Below, in pieces: positions 1-8,864 of a stretch of 41,926 nt of DNA (its first letter is position 1; each line of letters starts with the position of its first letter). Under the pieces are notes generated by a model. It had not been told where the DNA came from. It worked only from the letters and a program-made list of their open reading frames with translations, and made no database searches. Both the position numbers and the translations under genes were made by a program. This stretch comes from Gammaproteobacteria bacterium (lineage in GTDB: Bacteria; Pseudomonadota; Gammaproteobacteria; Thiotrichales; Thiotrichaceae). The stretch is from positions 1 through 41,926 of the forward strand of contig JAHJJD010000074.1 of assembly GCA_018822845.1 (NCBI GenBank), read 5' to 3'.

Positions 1-139
1 AACTGGTGGACATGGCTGGGGTGGATGTGGGGATGACTGTCCCGGTCTGACCGGGTGATGGGCGGCAAGAGCCGTATACGTGACCCGTATGTACGGTTCT
101 GTGAGAGGGATGGGGCGGTAACGCCTCACCCTACTCGAT
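1..139 (+). mobile_element. 3' end of a group II intron (truncated by the window edge)
   Basis: The segment ends in a recognisable group II intron tail: a domain V hairpin (69-99) followed by a domain VI hairpin whose 3' side reads CCCTACTCGAT, the usual bacterial intron ending in AY. Upstream, CCCGGT/ACCGGG around 40-54 forms another short stem, fitting the base of domain IV. The 5' part of the intron, including any reverse transcriptase/maturase gene, lies outside the window, so activity cannot be judged. The 3' splice point is placed near 139 and could be off by one or two bases. The intron stops 28 bases beyond the LysR stop codon (168-170), so it is in intergenic DNA and breaks no visible gene. 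The reading frame that runs from 55 to 378 across the boundary is not considered a gene. Confidence 0.8.
69..139 (+). ncRNA. Group II intron domains V and VI
   Basis: Domain V: GAGCCGTA (69-76) pairs with TACGGTTC (92-99), with one G-T pair. It carries the catalytic AGC triad at 70-72, a TG bulge at 90-91, and an inner stem TACG/CGTA (77-80 with 86-89) closed by a short loop. At 31 nt it is slightly shorter than the usual 34 nt because the terminal loop stem is trimmed. Domain VI (about 103-136) folds as GAGAGGG...GGCG/GTAA/CGCC...CCCTACTC, leaving an unpaired A near 133 as the candidate branch point. Confidence 0.8.
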
Positions 140-167
140 TATTGGTAGCCTTTATCTGGGGCAGCCA

Positions 168-1046
168 TCAATTTTCACAGTCAGCGTATTGTTCCAGAAT
201 TTTCAGCAGGATTTTGGCGGCATTCGACAATGTACGTTTGCGGTGGAAAATCACGCCTAAATGGCGCCGCAGGACAAGCGGCGTCGGAATGATTGCCAGG
301 CTGTCATCCAGCATGGTGTGCGGCAGTATTGACCAGCCAAGCCCGGCGCTGACCAGCATTTTCAATGTTTCGAGGTAATTGGTGCTGATGTAAACATTCA
401 GCTGGCTGTCACGTGGGGCTAGCGCCTGCCGGATGATCCGGTAGGTATAGGTATCCTTGCCTGGCATGACGCAGCGGTGTTGCAGCAGCGTTTCCAGCGT
501 AACATGGGGCATCCGGCTGAGTGTATGGTCATGGCTGGTGGCAATATGCAACAGGTCTGTCCAGATACGTTGCGCCTGTAATTGTTCCGGTAATTCGGTG
601 GGCAGGGTGATGAGGGCAAGCTCCAGTTCATCCCGTTCTACCGCAAGGCAAGCCTGTTCCGAATCCACAAAGTGCAAATCCAGCCGTACTGACGGATGCT
701 CGCGGTTGAAATGGCTGAGAGCAGGTGGCAGGCGGCGCAGGCCGATATGGTGGCTGGTTCCCATCACCAGATAGCCCTGGATGTTGCCTGACAGGTTGGA
801 GGCAATGCGGCGGATGTCTTCCAGTTCATTGCGTAATGCCTGTACACGCGGGAGCAGGGCATGCCCAGCCTCCGTCAGTGTAACCTTGCGGTTGATACGG
901 TTGAATAGCGGCGTACCCAGTTCATTTTCCAGTTGATGGATGCGCTTGCTGATTGCAGGCTGGGTGATAAACAGGGTTTCGGCAGCCAGTGAGAATGACT
1001 GGTGACGGGCTACTTCGACAAAAGCGTTGAGGTGGTTAATATCCAT
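168..1046 (-). CDS. LysR-type transcriptional regulator, divergent from leuC
   Basis: A 292-residue DNA-binding regulator of normal LysR length. Residues 1-60 form the winged helix-turn-helix (MDINHLNAFVEVARHQSF, then SLAAETLFITQPAISKRIHQLE), followed by a linker helix. Residues 90-290 are the periplasmic-binding-protein-like effector domain. It is transcribed away from leuC across a 106-bp gap, the classical arrangement for a LysR protein that controls its neighbour and itself. Control of the leucine operon is therefore likely, but the effector cannot be read from sequence. The start ATG (1044-1046) begins directly with the conserved MDI-LNAF segment. A group II intron end lies 28 bp past its stop codon. 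Confidence 0.9.
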   Translation of the reverse strand: MDINHLNAFVEVARHQSFSLAAETLFITQPAISKRIHQLENELGTPLFNRINRKVTLTEAGHALLPRVQALRNELEDIRRIASNLSGNIQGYLVMGTSHHIGLRRLPPALSHFNREHPSVRLDLHFVDSEQACLAVERDELELALITLPTELPEQLQAQRIWTDLLHIATSHDHTLSRMPHVTLETLLQHRCVMPGKDTYTYRIIRQALAPRDSQLNVYISTNYLETLKMLVSAGLGWSILPHTMLDDSLAIIPTPLVLRRHLGVIFHRKRTLSNAAKILLKILEQYADCEN

Positions 1047-1054
1047 GTCATGTA

Positions 1055-1075
1055 TTCTATTCTGGAATCTATAAT
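1055..1075 (+). promoter_or_regulatory. Candidate leuC promoter with LysR box
   Basis: Between the divergent lysR and leuC genes, TTC-N7-GAA (1055-1067) fits the T-N11-A dyad bound by LysR regulators. It is followed at once by a perfect TATAAT (1070-1075). No good -35 hexamer lies 16-18 bp upstream, which suits an activator-dependent promoter. The resulting leader to the GTG start of leuC is about 70 nt and has no leucine-rich leader peptide, so attenuation is not suggested. This is an inference from motifs only. Confidence 0.45.
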
Positions 1076-1152
1076 ATGAAAATTATGAATTTTATTTATT
1101 TATGGGCAAGTGGTAGGCTACGCCATCCATTTAATTTCCGAGGAGTCCGTTT

Positions 1153-2556
1153 GTGGCTGGCAAAACGCTCTACGACAAAGTCTGGGATGCCCATGTGGTT
1201 AGGCAGGAAGCAGATGGAACCTGTCTGCTTTATATCGACCGCCATCTGGTACACGAAGTCACGTCCCCGCAAGCATTTGAAGGCTTGAGAATAGCCAATC
1301 GTCAACCGTGGCGTACTGCATCCATGGTAGCTGTTCCCGACCATAATGTTCCGACCATCGGGTTGGAACATGGCATTACCGACCCGGTAGCACGTCTGCA
1401 AGTGGAAACACTGGACGCAAACTGTCGTACTTTCGGTATCACTGAATTCCGCATGGATGACATCCGCCAGGGCATTGTCCACGTTATCGGCCCTGAGCAG
1501 GGCGCAACCCTGCCGGGCATGACTGTGGTTTGCGGTGATTCCCACACGTCTACCCACGGTGCATTCGGCGCACTGGCGCATGGTATCGGCACTTCCGAAG
1601 TCGAACACGTCATGGCGACCCAGTGCCTGATCCAGAAAAAGATGAAAAACATGCTGGTCAGCGTGGATGGCAAGGTTGGCGCAGGCGTGACTGCCAAAGA
1701 TATCGTGCTGGCCATTATCGGTGAAATCGGTACGGCAGGTGGTACTGGTTATGCTATCGAATTCGGCGGCGAAGCCATTCGCGACCTGTCGATAGAGGGC
1801 CGTATGACCGTTTGTAACATGGCGATCGAAGGTGGCGCGCGCGCTGGTATGGTGGCGGTTGACGACACTACCATCGAATACGTCAAGGGTCGCCCGTATG
1901 CGCCAAAAGCTGAGGATTGGGACAAGGCCGTAGCCGCATGGCGCGACTTGCATTCCGATTCCGATGCTGTGTTTGACCGGGTAGTGCGCATCGACGCAGC
2001 CAGCATCCAGCCACAAGTTACCTGGGGAACCTCCCCCGAAATGGTGTTGCCGGTGGATGGCAAGACGCCTGATCCTGCGCAGGAAAGCGATAGCGTCAAG
2101 GCCAACGGTATCCGCGCTGCCCTCAAATACATGGGGCTGGAAGCGAATACCCCGATTACCGAAGTGCAAATCGACAAGGTGTTCATTGGCTCTTGCACCA
2201 ACTCACGTATCGAAGACCTGCGTGCCGCCGCTGAAGTTGCCAAAGGCCGCAAGGTCGCAGGTAATGTCAAGCTGGCGATGGTGGTTCCAGGCTCCGGTCT
2301 GGTCAAGCAACAGGCTGAAAGTGAAGGGCTGGATAAAATCTTTATCGAAGCCGGGTTTGAATGGCGTGCGCCGGGCTGTTCCATGTGTCTGGCGATGAAC
2401 GCTGACCGGCTGGAACCGGGTGAACGTTGTGCTTCCACTTCCAACCGCAACTTTGAAGGTCGTCAGGGACAGGGTGGGCGCACCCATCTGGTTAGCCCTG
2501 CAATGGCAGCGGCGGCGGCGGTGACAGGCCATTTCGTTGATGTGAGGGAACTGTAA
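1153..2556 (+). CDS. leuC: 3-isopropylmalate dehydratase large subunit LeuC
   Basis: Catalytic, iron-sulfur subunit of isopropylmalate isomerase, which interconverts 2- and 3-isopropylmalate in leucine synthesis in the cytoplasm together with LeuD. The 467 residues span the family length. The [4Fe-4S] ligands are visible as C348 (FIGSCTNSR) and C409/C412 ([11 protein letters not shown]). The aconitase signature [17 protein letters not shown] lies near residues 130-146. The GTG start at 1153 is chosen because AGGAG at 1141-1145 sits seven bases upstream and translation begins [11 protein letters not shown], the usual N-terminus. The stop overlaps the leuD ATG by one base (TAATG), so the two subunits are translationally coupled. 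Confidence 0.97.
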   Translation: MAGKTLYDKVWDAHVVRQEADGTCLLYIDRHLVHEVTSPQAFEGLRIANRQPWRTASMVAVPDHNVPTIGLEHGITDPVARLQVETLDANCRTFGITEFRMDDIRQGIVHVIGPEQGATLPGMTVVCGDSHTSTHGAFGALAHGIGTSEVEHVMATQCLIQKKMKNMLVSVDGKVGAGVTAKDIVLAIIGEIGTAGGTGYAIEFGGEAIRDLSIEGRMTVCNMAIEGGARAGMVAVDDTTIEYVKGRPYAPKAEDWDKAVAAWRDLHSDSDAVFDRVVRIDAASIQPQVTWGTSPEMVLPVDGKTPDPAQESDSVKANGIRAALKYMGLEANTPITEVQIDKVFIGSCTNSRIEDLRAAAEVAKGRKVAGNVKLAMVVPGSGLVKQQAESEGLDKIFIEAGFEWRAPGCSMCLAMNADRLEPGERCASTSNRNFEGRQGQGGRTHLVSPAMAAAAAVTGHFVDVREL

Positions 2557-3191
2557 TGGAAAAATTTACCGTACATACTGGTTTGGTGGTTCCACTTGAC
2601 CGTTCCAACGTCGATACGGACGCCATCATCCCCAAGCAATACCTGAAATCCATCCAGCGCACTGGCTTCGGCCCCACGCTGTTCGACGACTGGCGCTATC
2701 TGGAACCGGGCGAGCCGGGTATGGATCACAGCCAGCGTAAGCCAAACCCGGATTTCGTACTGAATTTCCCGCGTTATGCAGGTGCTTCCGTGTTGTTGGG
2801 GCGGGAAAATTTCGGCTGCGGCTCCTCGCGCGAACATGCGGTGTGGGCGTTGACCGACTATGGTATTCGCAGCGTGATTGCGCCAAGTTTCGCCGATATC
2901 TTCTTCAACAACAGTTTCAAGAACGGTCTGTTGCCGATTGCATTGCCTGCTGAAGTTGTGGATCAGTTGTTCCGCGAAACCGATGCGCAGGAAGGCTATC
3001 AACTGACCATTGATCTGGCGGAACAGCAAGTGATTACGCCAGCGGGCGAAGCATTTGCTTTCCGCGTCGATGAATTCCGCAAATACTGCCTGCTGAACGG
3101 GCTGGATGATATTGGCCTGACGCTGCAACATGCGGATGATATTCGGGCTTATGAAACACGGCGCAAGCAGGAAGCGCCCTGGTTATTCTAA
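2556..3191 (+). CDS. leuD: 3-isopropylmalate dehydratase small subunit LeuD
   Basis: The small (swivel-domain) subunit of isopropylmalate isomerase, 211 residues, the full length of the proteobacterial form. Visible signatures are [18 protein letters not shown] near the N-terminus, and [15 protein letters not shown] (about residues 87-101) with the substrate-contacting GSSRE loop. It starts inside the leuC stop codon and is followed 18 bp later by leuB, so leuCDB form one transcript. Nothing is missing or unusual. Confidence 0.97.
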   Translation: MEKFTVHTGLVVPLDRSNVDTDAIIPKQYLKSIQRTGFGPTLFDDWRYLEPGEPGMDHSQRKPNPDFVLNFPRYAGASVLLGRENFGCGSSREHAVWALTDYGIRSVIAPSFADIFFNNSFKNGLLPIALPAEVVDQLFRETDAQEGYQLTIDLAEQQVITPAGEAFAFRVDEFRKYCLLNGLDDIGLTLQHADDIRAYETRRKQEAPWLF

Positions 3192-3209
3192 TTTATTGGG
3201 TTGATTCAC

Positions 3210-4289
3210 ATGACACACAAAATTCTGGTATTGCCCGGCGATGGTATCGGGCCTGAAATCGTGGCGGAAGCCGTCAAGGTTCTGGAGGTTTTCAAGGCGG
3301 AAGGTGCGCTGGATGCGACCTTTGAATACGCCAACATTGGCGGTGTTGCCTACGACAAAGAGGGGCAACCCTACCCCGAAACGACCAAGGCACTGGCGCG
3401 TGATGCCGATGCCATCCTGCTCGGTGCCGTCGGCGGGCCGCAATACGATACACTCGACCGCCCGCTACGCCCAGAGCGTGGTTTGCTGGCCATTCGTGCT
3501 GATCTTGGCCTGTTTGCCAATCTGCGCCCTGCCATCCTGTACGAAGAGTTGGCCTCCGCTTCCACCCTCAAGCCGGAAGTTGTGGCAGGTCTGGATATCA
3601 TGATTGTGCGTGAACTGACCGGCGGTATCTATTTCGGTCAGCCACGTGGCATTCGGGTGCTGGAAAGTGGCGAACGCCAGGGCTTCAATTCAGCGACTTA
3701 CACCGAATCCGAAATCGAACGCATCGCCCGTGTCGGTTTTGAAGCCGCGATGAAGCGCAACAAGCGCTTGTGCTCCGTCGACAAGGCCAATGTGCTGGAA
3801 GTCTGCGAATTGTGGCGCGAAATCGTCGAAAAAGTGGGCAAGGAATACCCTGAGGTCGAGCTTTCCCATATGTACGTGGACAACGCTGCGATGCAACTGG
3901 TACGCGCGCCCAAGCAGTTTGATGTCATGGTCACCAGTAATCTGTTCGGTGATGTGTTGTCGGATGCGGCGGCGATGCTGACCGGTTCCATTGGCATGTT
4001 GCCATCTGCTTCCCTGAATGCTTCCGCTTGCGGTTTGTATGAGCCTATCCATGGTTCTGCACCGGACATTGCAGGGCAGGGTGTCGCCAATCCGTTGGCA
4101 ACCATACTGTCAGTCGCCATGCTGTTGCGTTACAGCCTGAACAAAGGTGAGTTGGCTGACCGGATCGAGGCCGCCGTAAAAAAAGTGCTGGCTGAGGGTT
4201 TACGCACTGGCGACATTTACACCGAAGGCTGCCGTAAGGTCGGCACATCGGCCATGGGTGACGCTGTTGTCGCCGCTTTGCAGGATTGA
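3210..4289 (+). CDS. leuB: 3-isopropylmalate dehydrogenase LeuB
   Basis: NAD-dependent oxidative decarboxylation of 3-isopropylmalate to 2-oxoisocaproate, third step of leucine synthesis; a cytoplasmic homodimer. The protein begins [15 protein letters not shown] and shows [14 protein letters not shown], the VDKANVLE segment with the catalytic lysine, and the C-terminal [18 protein letters not shown] dinucleotide-binding stretch. The ATG at 3210 (359 residues) is preferred over an in-frame TTG at 3201, because it gives the family N-terminus. Neither start has a strong Shine-Dalgarno sequence. It is third in the leuCDB-usg cluster; only three bases separate its stop from the usg start. Confidence 0.97.
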   Translation: MTHKILVLPGDGIGPEIVAEAVKVLEVFKAEGALDATFEYANIGGVAYDKEGQPYPETTKALARDADAILLGAVGGPQYDTLDRPLRPERGLLAIRADLGLFANLRPAILYEELASASTLKPEVVAGLDIMIVRELTGGIYFGQPRGIRVLESGERQGFNSATYTESEIERIARVGFEAAMKRNKRLCSVDKANVLEVCELWREIVEKVGKEYPEVELSHMYVDNAAMQLVRAPKQFDVMVTSNLFGDVLSDAAAMLTGSIGMLPSASLNASACGLYEPIHGSAPDIAGQGVANPLATILSVAMLLRYSLNKGELADRIEAAVKKVLAEGLRTGDIYTEGCRKVGTSAMGDAVVAALQD

Positions 4290-4292
4290 TGC

Positions 4293-5336
4293 ATGATGCA
4301 GAAAGTGGATATTGCGGTTGTTGGTGCTACCACGCTGGTGGGCGAAGCCATACTGGACTTGCTGGCTGCCCGCAAGTTTCCGGCTGCCAGGGTATATGCG
4401 CTGGAAGCTGAAACTGATGGTGAACAGGATGTTGATTTTGGCAGTAAAACGCTGGATGTAGAGCTGCTGGCCGACTTCGACTTTTCTGCCGTGCAAATCG
4501 TGCTGTTTGCGGCTGGTGAGGATGTAGCCGCCAGCTACGTGCCAAAAGCACTGGAAGCAGGCTGCATTGTCATCGACGACAGCGCCTGTTTCCGCTTTGA
4601 AGATGATGTGCCGCTGGTCGTCGCGGAGGTTAATCCGAAGGCCATCGCCGCTGCCCGCCAGCGCTGCATCATCGCCAACCCCGGCAGCACTGTCAGCCAG
4701 ATGCTTGCGGTACTGAAGCCGTTACACGATGCGGCCACCCTGGCCCGTATCAATGTGGTCACCTATCAGTCTGTTTCCGGCAGTGGCCGTGAAGGCGTCA
4801 GTGAGCTTGCCAGCCAGACTGCACGCCTGCTCAATGCCCGTCCGGTAGAAACGGGTGTCTATCCGCGCCAGATTGCGTTCAATCTTTTGCCACAAATCGG
4901 TGCTTTCCAGGAAAACGGCTATACTTGGGAAGAGATGAAAATGGTGCTGGAAACGCGCAAAGTGATGGGGTTGCCTGATTTGCCGGTAAATCCAACAGCT
5001 GTGCGTGTGCCAGTGTTTTTTGGACATGCATTAGCCCTGCATGTTGAATTGGTGAGAAAGTTGACGGCAGCAGAAGCAACTGCGCTTCTGAAGGATGTTG
5101 CGGGTGTGGTTTTGCTGGATGAGCGTGTCGATGGTGGCTATGCAACACCTGTAACTGAGGCAGTGAATGCTGATTCGGTTTATGTCAGCCGTATCCGGGA
5201 AGATATTTCCCATGCATCCGGTCTTGACCTGTGGGTTGTGGCAGACAATGTGCGCAAAGGTGCCGCTTTGAATGCCGTGCAGATTGCTGAAAGGGTAGTG
5301 CGCGATTATCAGCAAGATTGGTTAAGCGGGAATTAA
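4293..5336 (+). CDS. usg: USG-1-like, catalytically altered aspartate-semialdehyde dehydrogenase homologue
   Basis: A 347-residue protein of the Asd fold: an N-terminal Rossmann motif (VDIAVVGATTLVGEAILDLL) and the dimerisation/catalytic domain with YQSVSGSGREGV and VRVPVFFGHALALHVE. In active Asd enzymes the nucleophile is the cysteine of ANPNCST. Here the aligned stretch is ANPGSTVSQM, with Ser132 in place of that cysteine and Gly131 in place of Asn, while the catalytic histidine region is kept. This matches the Usg paralogue found between leuB/asd and fimV in Pseudomonas, whose role is not established. True dehydrogenase activity is therefore unlikely, and a genuine asd gene should exist elsewhere. 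ATG 4293 and 4296 are both possible starts. Confidence 0.85.
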   Translation: MMQKVDIAVVGATTLVGEAILDLLAARKFPAARVYALEAETDGEQDVDFGSKTLDVELLADFDFSAVQIVLFAAGEDVAASYVPKALEAGCIVIDDSACFRFEDDVPLVVAEVNPKAIAAARQRCIIANPGSTVSQMLAVLKPLHDAATLARINVVTYQSVSGSGREGVSELASQTARLLNARPVETGVYPRQIAFNLLPQIGAFQENGYTWEEMKMVLETRKVMGLPDLPVNPTAVRVPVFFGHALALHVELVRKLTAAEATALLKDVAGVVLLDERVDGGYATPVTEAVNADSVYVSRIREDISHASGLDLWVVADNVRKGAALNAVQIAERVVRDYQQDWLSGN

Positions 5337-5559
5337 TTGGTTATTATCGACAATAAGCTCAGGATATGATGCAGTTGTATGCAATGTCCGGGCTTGCTTT
5401 GGTACGCATTGCTTAGCGTAATGTACTGATATATAGTTCCAGCGTAAGAACAACAACGAAAATCGCTATTCATCAAAATAATAAGGGCTAAAATAATGTT
5501 TTCAATTAAGGCGATGAATCAGGGATGCCACAATCATACAGATACAAAGGGGAATTGCA
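5337..5559. promoter_or_regulatory. usg-fimV intergenic region with fimV leader
   Basis: This 223-bp, AT-rich gap holds a short dyad TTATTATCGACAATAA (5341-5356) just past usg, which could be a weak hairpin but has no U-run. Further on, TAAAAT at about 5489-5494 is a possible -10 box without a convincing -35. AAAGGGGA (5546-5553) is a good ribosome-binding site for the GTG start of fimV at 5560. A promoter for fimV is expected here but is not proven. Confidence 0.3.
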
Positions 5560-8500
5560 GTGAATAAACAGGCTTTGAGCTTAGCTGTATTCATCGCCGG
5601 AGCCTACCCTGCGGCCTCAAGTGCTTTGGGACTGGGTGACATAGAGTCCAGCTCTCATCTGAACCAGCCACTTCGTGCCACAATCGATTTGCTGGCTGCC
5701 GCGCCTGCTGACGCGAACCAGATTCAAGTACGCCTTGCTTCCCCGGATGTGTTCAGTCGGGTAGGTGTTGCCCGCCCGGATTTCCTGGGCGACCTTCATT
5801 TCACACCGACAGTTCAGAGTGGCAAACCGGTCATTCTGGTCACTTCCGATGTCCCCATGCAGGAACCGTTCGTCAATTTTCTGCTCGAAGTTAGTTGGCC
5901 TCAAGGGCAATTGCTCAAAGAATATACTGTCATGCTGGATCCGCCAGTGCTCATGCAGCCGGGCAACACCGTTGCAGGCGAAGCGGCTGTACGTGCGGAA
6001 CCCAAATCAGCTGGCACCGTGCGCCGTCCGCAGCCGCAGACAGGGCAGCGTACAGACAGCGCGCCAGCCCACCAGGCAGCCCAGGGTGGCGGTGCCCGCA
6101 CCTACCGCGTCAAATCGGGTGATACGCTGTTCCGCGTTGCTTCCCGTCTCCAGCAGCAGGGTGTCAGTAATGACCAGATGATGATGGCGCTGTTCCGGGC
6201 GAATCCGGGTGCATTCATCGGCAACAACATCAATAACCTGAAAGCAGGCGCAGAGCTCAAGGCTCCGGCTGGCAAGGATGCCGGGGCGATTTCCCGTGCA
6301 GAAGCCCGCCGTGCTATCCGCCAGCAAAATGCCGAGTGGCGTGAGTTCCGCAAGACACTGGCGAAGAGCACAGTCCCGCAAAAAGCAGTTGCCGCTGCGG
6401 CCAAGCCTGCAAAACCGGCTGACAACACCCGTACTGCGGCGACAAAGACGCCTGACCAGGCACGCCTGGAAGTATTGGGTGCGAAGGAAGGCCAGGCCGT
6501 ATCCAGTAATGCCGCTGTTGCAGCAGGCAGTGCCAAGCTGGATGAGCTGGAAAAGCAGCTTGCATTGGCGCGTGAGTCATTGACCACCCGTCAAAATGAA
6601 AACAATGAACTCAAGTCTCGTGTGAGCGATCTTGAGTCCTTATTGAGCAAGAAAGACCGCCTGATCTCCCTGCGTGATGAGCAGCTTGCCAGTCTGCAAC
6701 AGCAGTTGGCCGGTAAGGGGATTGTTGTTCCTCCGGTTGCAGGTGATGCGGAAACAGCAGGCCAGCAGATGCCGGTGCAGGGGCAGCCAGAAGCAGTTAC
6801 GCCACCTGTCGAAACGGTGGCCGAACAGGGCAAGGACATTCAGACTCATGTGGCGAATGTAACCGGTCAGGATAATGATACGGTCATGCGCGGCGGACAG
6901 GAACCAGCTACTTCAGCTCTTGTAACGGCAGCGCCTGAGCAGCCGCCGCCAGCCAATGTGGCTGAAACAACTTCAGAAACACCTCCGGTTCGTCAGACGC
7001 CAGCCAGCATGGCGGTCGGCAACAGCAGGATTCCGCTGTCACCACCAGCAAATAATGCGGCACAGGTGCCGGAGAAACCGGCAGTAGTTCCTGTAGCGCC
7101 TGTTTCTGGTGCAGACAGTGAGGACAAGCAACCGCAGCCTGTTTTTGCTGATCAGAGCAAAGATGGCAATGATCTGATGAGCTTGCTGACCTCGCCTCTG
7201 GCGTTACAGATTGGCGCGGGTTCTTTGGCGTTGTTGCTCCTGTTGTGGTTGCTTGGCCGCCGCCGCAAACCATCTGACAGCCGTGAGGCTTATGGAATTG
7301 CCAAGCAATATGAAGATCCTAAGGTTGGTGTGGCAGCAGCAGGGGTTGATGATACTTTCGATCTCGGTTCTCTGGAAAATGAGCTGGACAAGGCTGAGTC
7401 CCGCCAAGGCGCTGCCGAAAGCACCTATGATGACGACAGTGGCGATGACCCATTTGGTATGGCTGTGGGTGATGCATGGAATGGCGAGTCCACCGCCAAT
7501 AAACTGAAATCCGATGATGCTGCTGATGCACAGGAAGAAGATGACCTGTTGACTGAAGCCAATGTTTACATTGCTTATGGCCTGTATCAACAGGCAGAAA
7601 GTGAGTTGAAGAAGGGCATTGAGCGTCACCCGGAACGTCTGGAGTATCGCCACAAATTGCTGGAGTGTTACTTCGTCGCTAACAATCGTGAAGCTTTCGA
7701 CCGTCAGGCCAGCCAGTTTGCTGCCCTTGAGGGCACGAACAAGGCGACCCTGTGGAAGGCTGTGTCCGAGTGGGGGCGCAAAATCAGCCCTGATAATACG
7801 CTTTACCAGGAAGGTGGCATCAACAAGATGGGAGTGGCGGCAACCGTTGCTGCAGCACTCGGCGGGGTAGCGGCAACTGCTCTTGCAGGCAGTAATGACA
7901 AGCAGGTTGCCCTCCATGAGGATTTGGCCGCAGGTGATAATCCTGGTTTTTCTCTGGATAATTCCCTGGCAGATATTGATGTCGATATGGAACCGGATAC
8001 GGATGTCCCTGTAGCTGCAAAGCAGGCTTCAGAGGAGTTTGAAGATCTGGATCTGGGCGATCTGGACTTCGGTGATCTTGATCTGGACAAGCTGCTTCAG
8101 GAAACTGACCAGCCTGAGCATGATGTAATGGCTGCGGTGGGCAATCAGGGCTTGCCACATAAAAAACAGTTTGATTCCATTGATTTTGACGACGACTTGC
8201 CTGATTTGCCAGACTTTGAGGAGCAGGATACTGGTGAGGTGGCGCTCCCTGAGCCGGTAGTTGCAACAGTCAAAGAGCCTCTTTTTGATATGGAACTGGA
8301 TGATCTGGATCTCGATCTGGATCATGATCAGGGCAAACCGATGATGGCGGCCATGCCTGAGCTGACTCCTGTCGCCGATGATGATCTGCTGGATTTCGTC
8401 AGCGATGATGCGGAAGCAGCTTCTTCAGTGGCAGTCCATGAGCCTGAAACAGCCATGGCGAAAGCTGCCCATGCAGCCAACCTGAACCTGCATCTGGACA

Positions 8501-8790
8501 ACAGTAGCGGCCTGAACCGTATTCTGCCAAAGGATACATTCTATGCACCTGCGGAAGGTGCTGATGAAGACTGGCTGGGTGATATTGATGATGCGCTGTC
8601 TTTCCTCGACTTCCCGGATGAGGAAATCGACCTGCATGAAGCGCATATCAGCACCAAGCTGGACTTGGCGCGTGCTTACCTGGACATGGGCGATATCGAA
8701 GGTGCCCGTAGCACACTGGAAGAGGTCATGGTTGAAGGCAATGATGACCAACGCCGCGAAGCCGAAGTCCTGTTGCACCAGACAGGTTGA
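5560..8790 (+). CDS. fimV: FimV family pilus-assembly / polar hub protein
   Basis: A 1076-residue inner-membrane protein of the FimV/HubP family, needed for type IV pilus assembly and polar organisation in relatives. Order of parts: signal-like N-terminus ending ASSALGLGDIESSS; the FimV N-terminal domain (about 25-130); a periplasmic LysM peptidoglycan-binding domain (about 184-237, TYRVKSGDTLFRVASRL); a coiled coil (about 325-385); a Pro/Ala-rich linker; one transmembrane helix (about 543-565) followed by LGRRRK; then a long acidic cytoplasmic region with repeated D-x-D-L motifs around 830-850. It closes with a C-terminal FimV domain carrying TPR-like helices (about 1030-1075). The GTG start has a strong ribosome-binding site. 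The gene order leuB-usg-fimV-truA is as in Pseudomonas. pilMNOPQ is in the same window. Confidence 0.92.
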   Translation: MNKQALSLAVFIAGAYPAASSALGLGDIESSSHLNQPLRATIDLLAAAPADANQIQVRLASPDVFSRVGVARPDFLGDLHFTPTVQSGKPVILVTSDVPMQEPFVNFLLEVSWPQGQLLKEYTVMLDPPVLMQPGNTVAGEAAVRAEPKSAGTVRRPQPQTGQRTDSAPAHQAAQGGGARTYRVKSGDTLFRVASRLQQQGVSNDQMMMALFRANPGAFIGNNINNLKAGAELKAPAGKDAGAISRAEARRAIRQQNAEWREFRKTLAKSTVPQKAVAAAAKPAKPADNTRTAATKTPDQARLEVLGAKEGQAVSSNAAVAAGSAKLDELEKQLALARESLTTRQNENNELKSRVSDLESLLSKKDRLISLRDEQLASLQQQLAGKGIVVPPVAGDAETAGQQMPVQGQPEAVTPPVETVAEQGKDIQTHVANVTGQDNDTVMRGGQEPATSALVTAAPEQPPPANVAETTSETPPVRQTPASMAVGNSRIPLSPPANNAAQVPEKPAVVPVAPVSGADSEDKQPQPVFADQSKDGNDLMSLLTSPLALQIGAGSLALLLLLWLLGRRRKPSDSREAYGIAKQYEDPKVGVAAAGVDDTFDLGSLENELDKAESRQGAAESTYDDDSGDDPFGMAVGDAWNGESTANKLKSDDAADAQEEDDLLTEANVYIAYGLYQQAESELKKGIERHPERLEYRHKLLECYFVANNREAFDRQASQFAALEGTNKATLWKAVSEWGRKISPDNTLYQEGGINKMGVAATVAAALGGVAATALAGSNDKQVALHEDLAAGDNPGFSLDNSLADIDVDMEPDTDVPVAAKQASEEFEDLDLGDLDFGDLDLDKLLQETDQPEHDVMAAVGNQGLPHKKQFDSIDFDDDLPDLPDFEEQDTGEVALPEPVVATVKEPLFDMELDDLDLDLDHDQGKPMMAAMPELTPVADDDLLDFVSDDAEAASSVAVHEPETAMAKAAHAANLNLHLDNSSGLNRILPKDTFYAPAEGADEDWLGDIDDALSFLDFPDEEIDLHEAHISTKLDLARAYLDMGDIEGARSTLEEVMVEGNDDQRREAEVLLHQTG

Positions 8791-8812
8791 GGAATCCACG
8801 GTTTCCCGATAT

Positions 8813-8838
8813 AAAGGCCGGTTCATCCGGCCTTTTTT
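8813..8838 (+). terminator. Rho-independent terminator of fimV
   Basis: AAAGGCCGG (8813-8821) pairs perfectly with CCGGCCTTT (8827-8835) around the loop TTCAT, and six T residues run from 8833 to 8838. It lies 22 bp past the fimV stop and separates fimV from truA. Confidence 0.92.
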
Positions 8839-8864
8839 ATTTACGCAACCCCTGGTTCTAGCCC

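Noticed and set aside
55-378. Plus-strand reading frame of 107 residues at the left edge
   Set aside because: It crosses the intron 3' boundary and runs antisense to the LysR gene; no domain or ribosome site.
1076-1288. Possible leucine leader peptide before leuC
   Set aside because: The frame overlaps leuC out of register, has few leucines, and there is no attenuator hairpin pair.
1096-2169. Long minus-strand frame (357 residues) opposite leuC
   Set aside because: Composition-driven shadow of leuC; Cys- and His-rich with no recognisable domain.
4293-5336. Annotation as functional asd
   Set aside because: The catalytic cysteine is replaced by Ser132, and position and sequence fit Usg.
5404-5428. 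Inverted repeat GTACGCATTGC / GCGTAATGTAC before fimV
   Set aside because: Several mismatches inside the arms; not convincing as operator or terminator.
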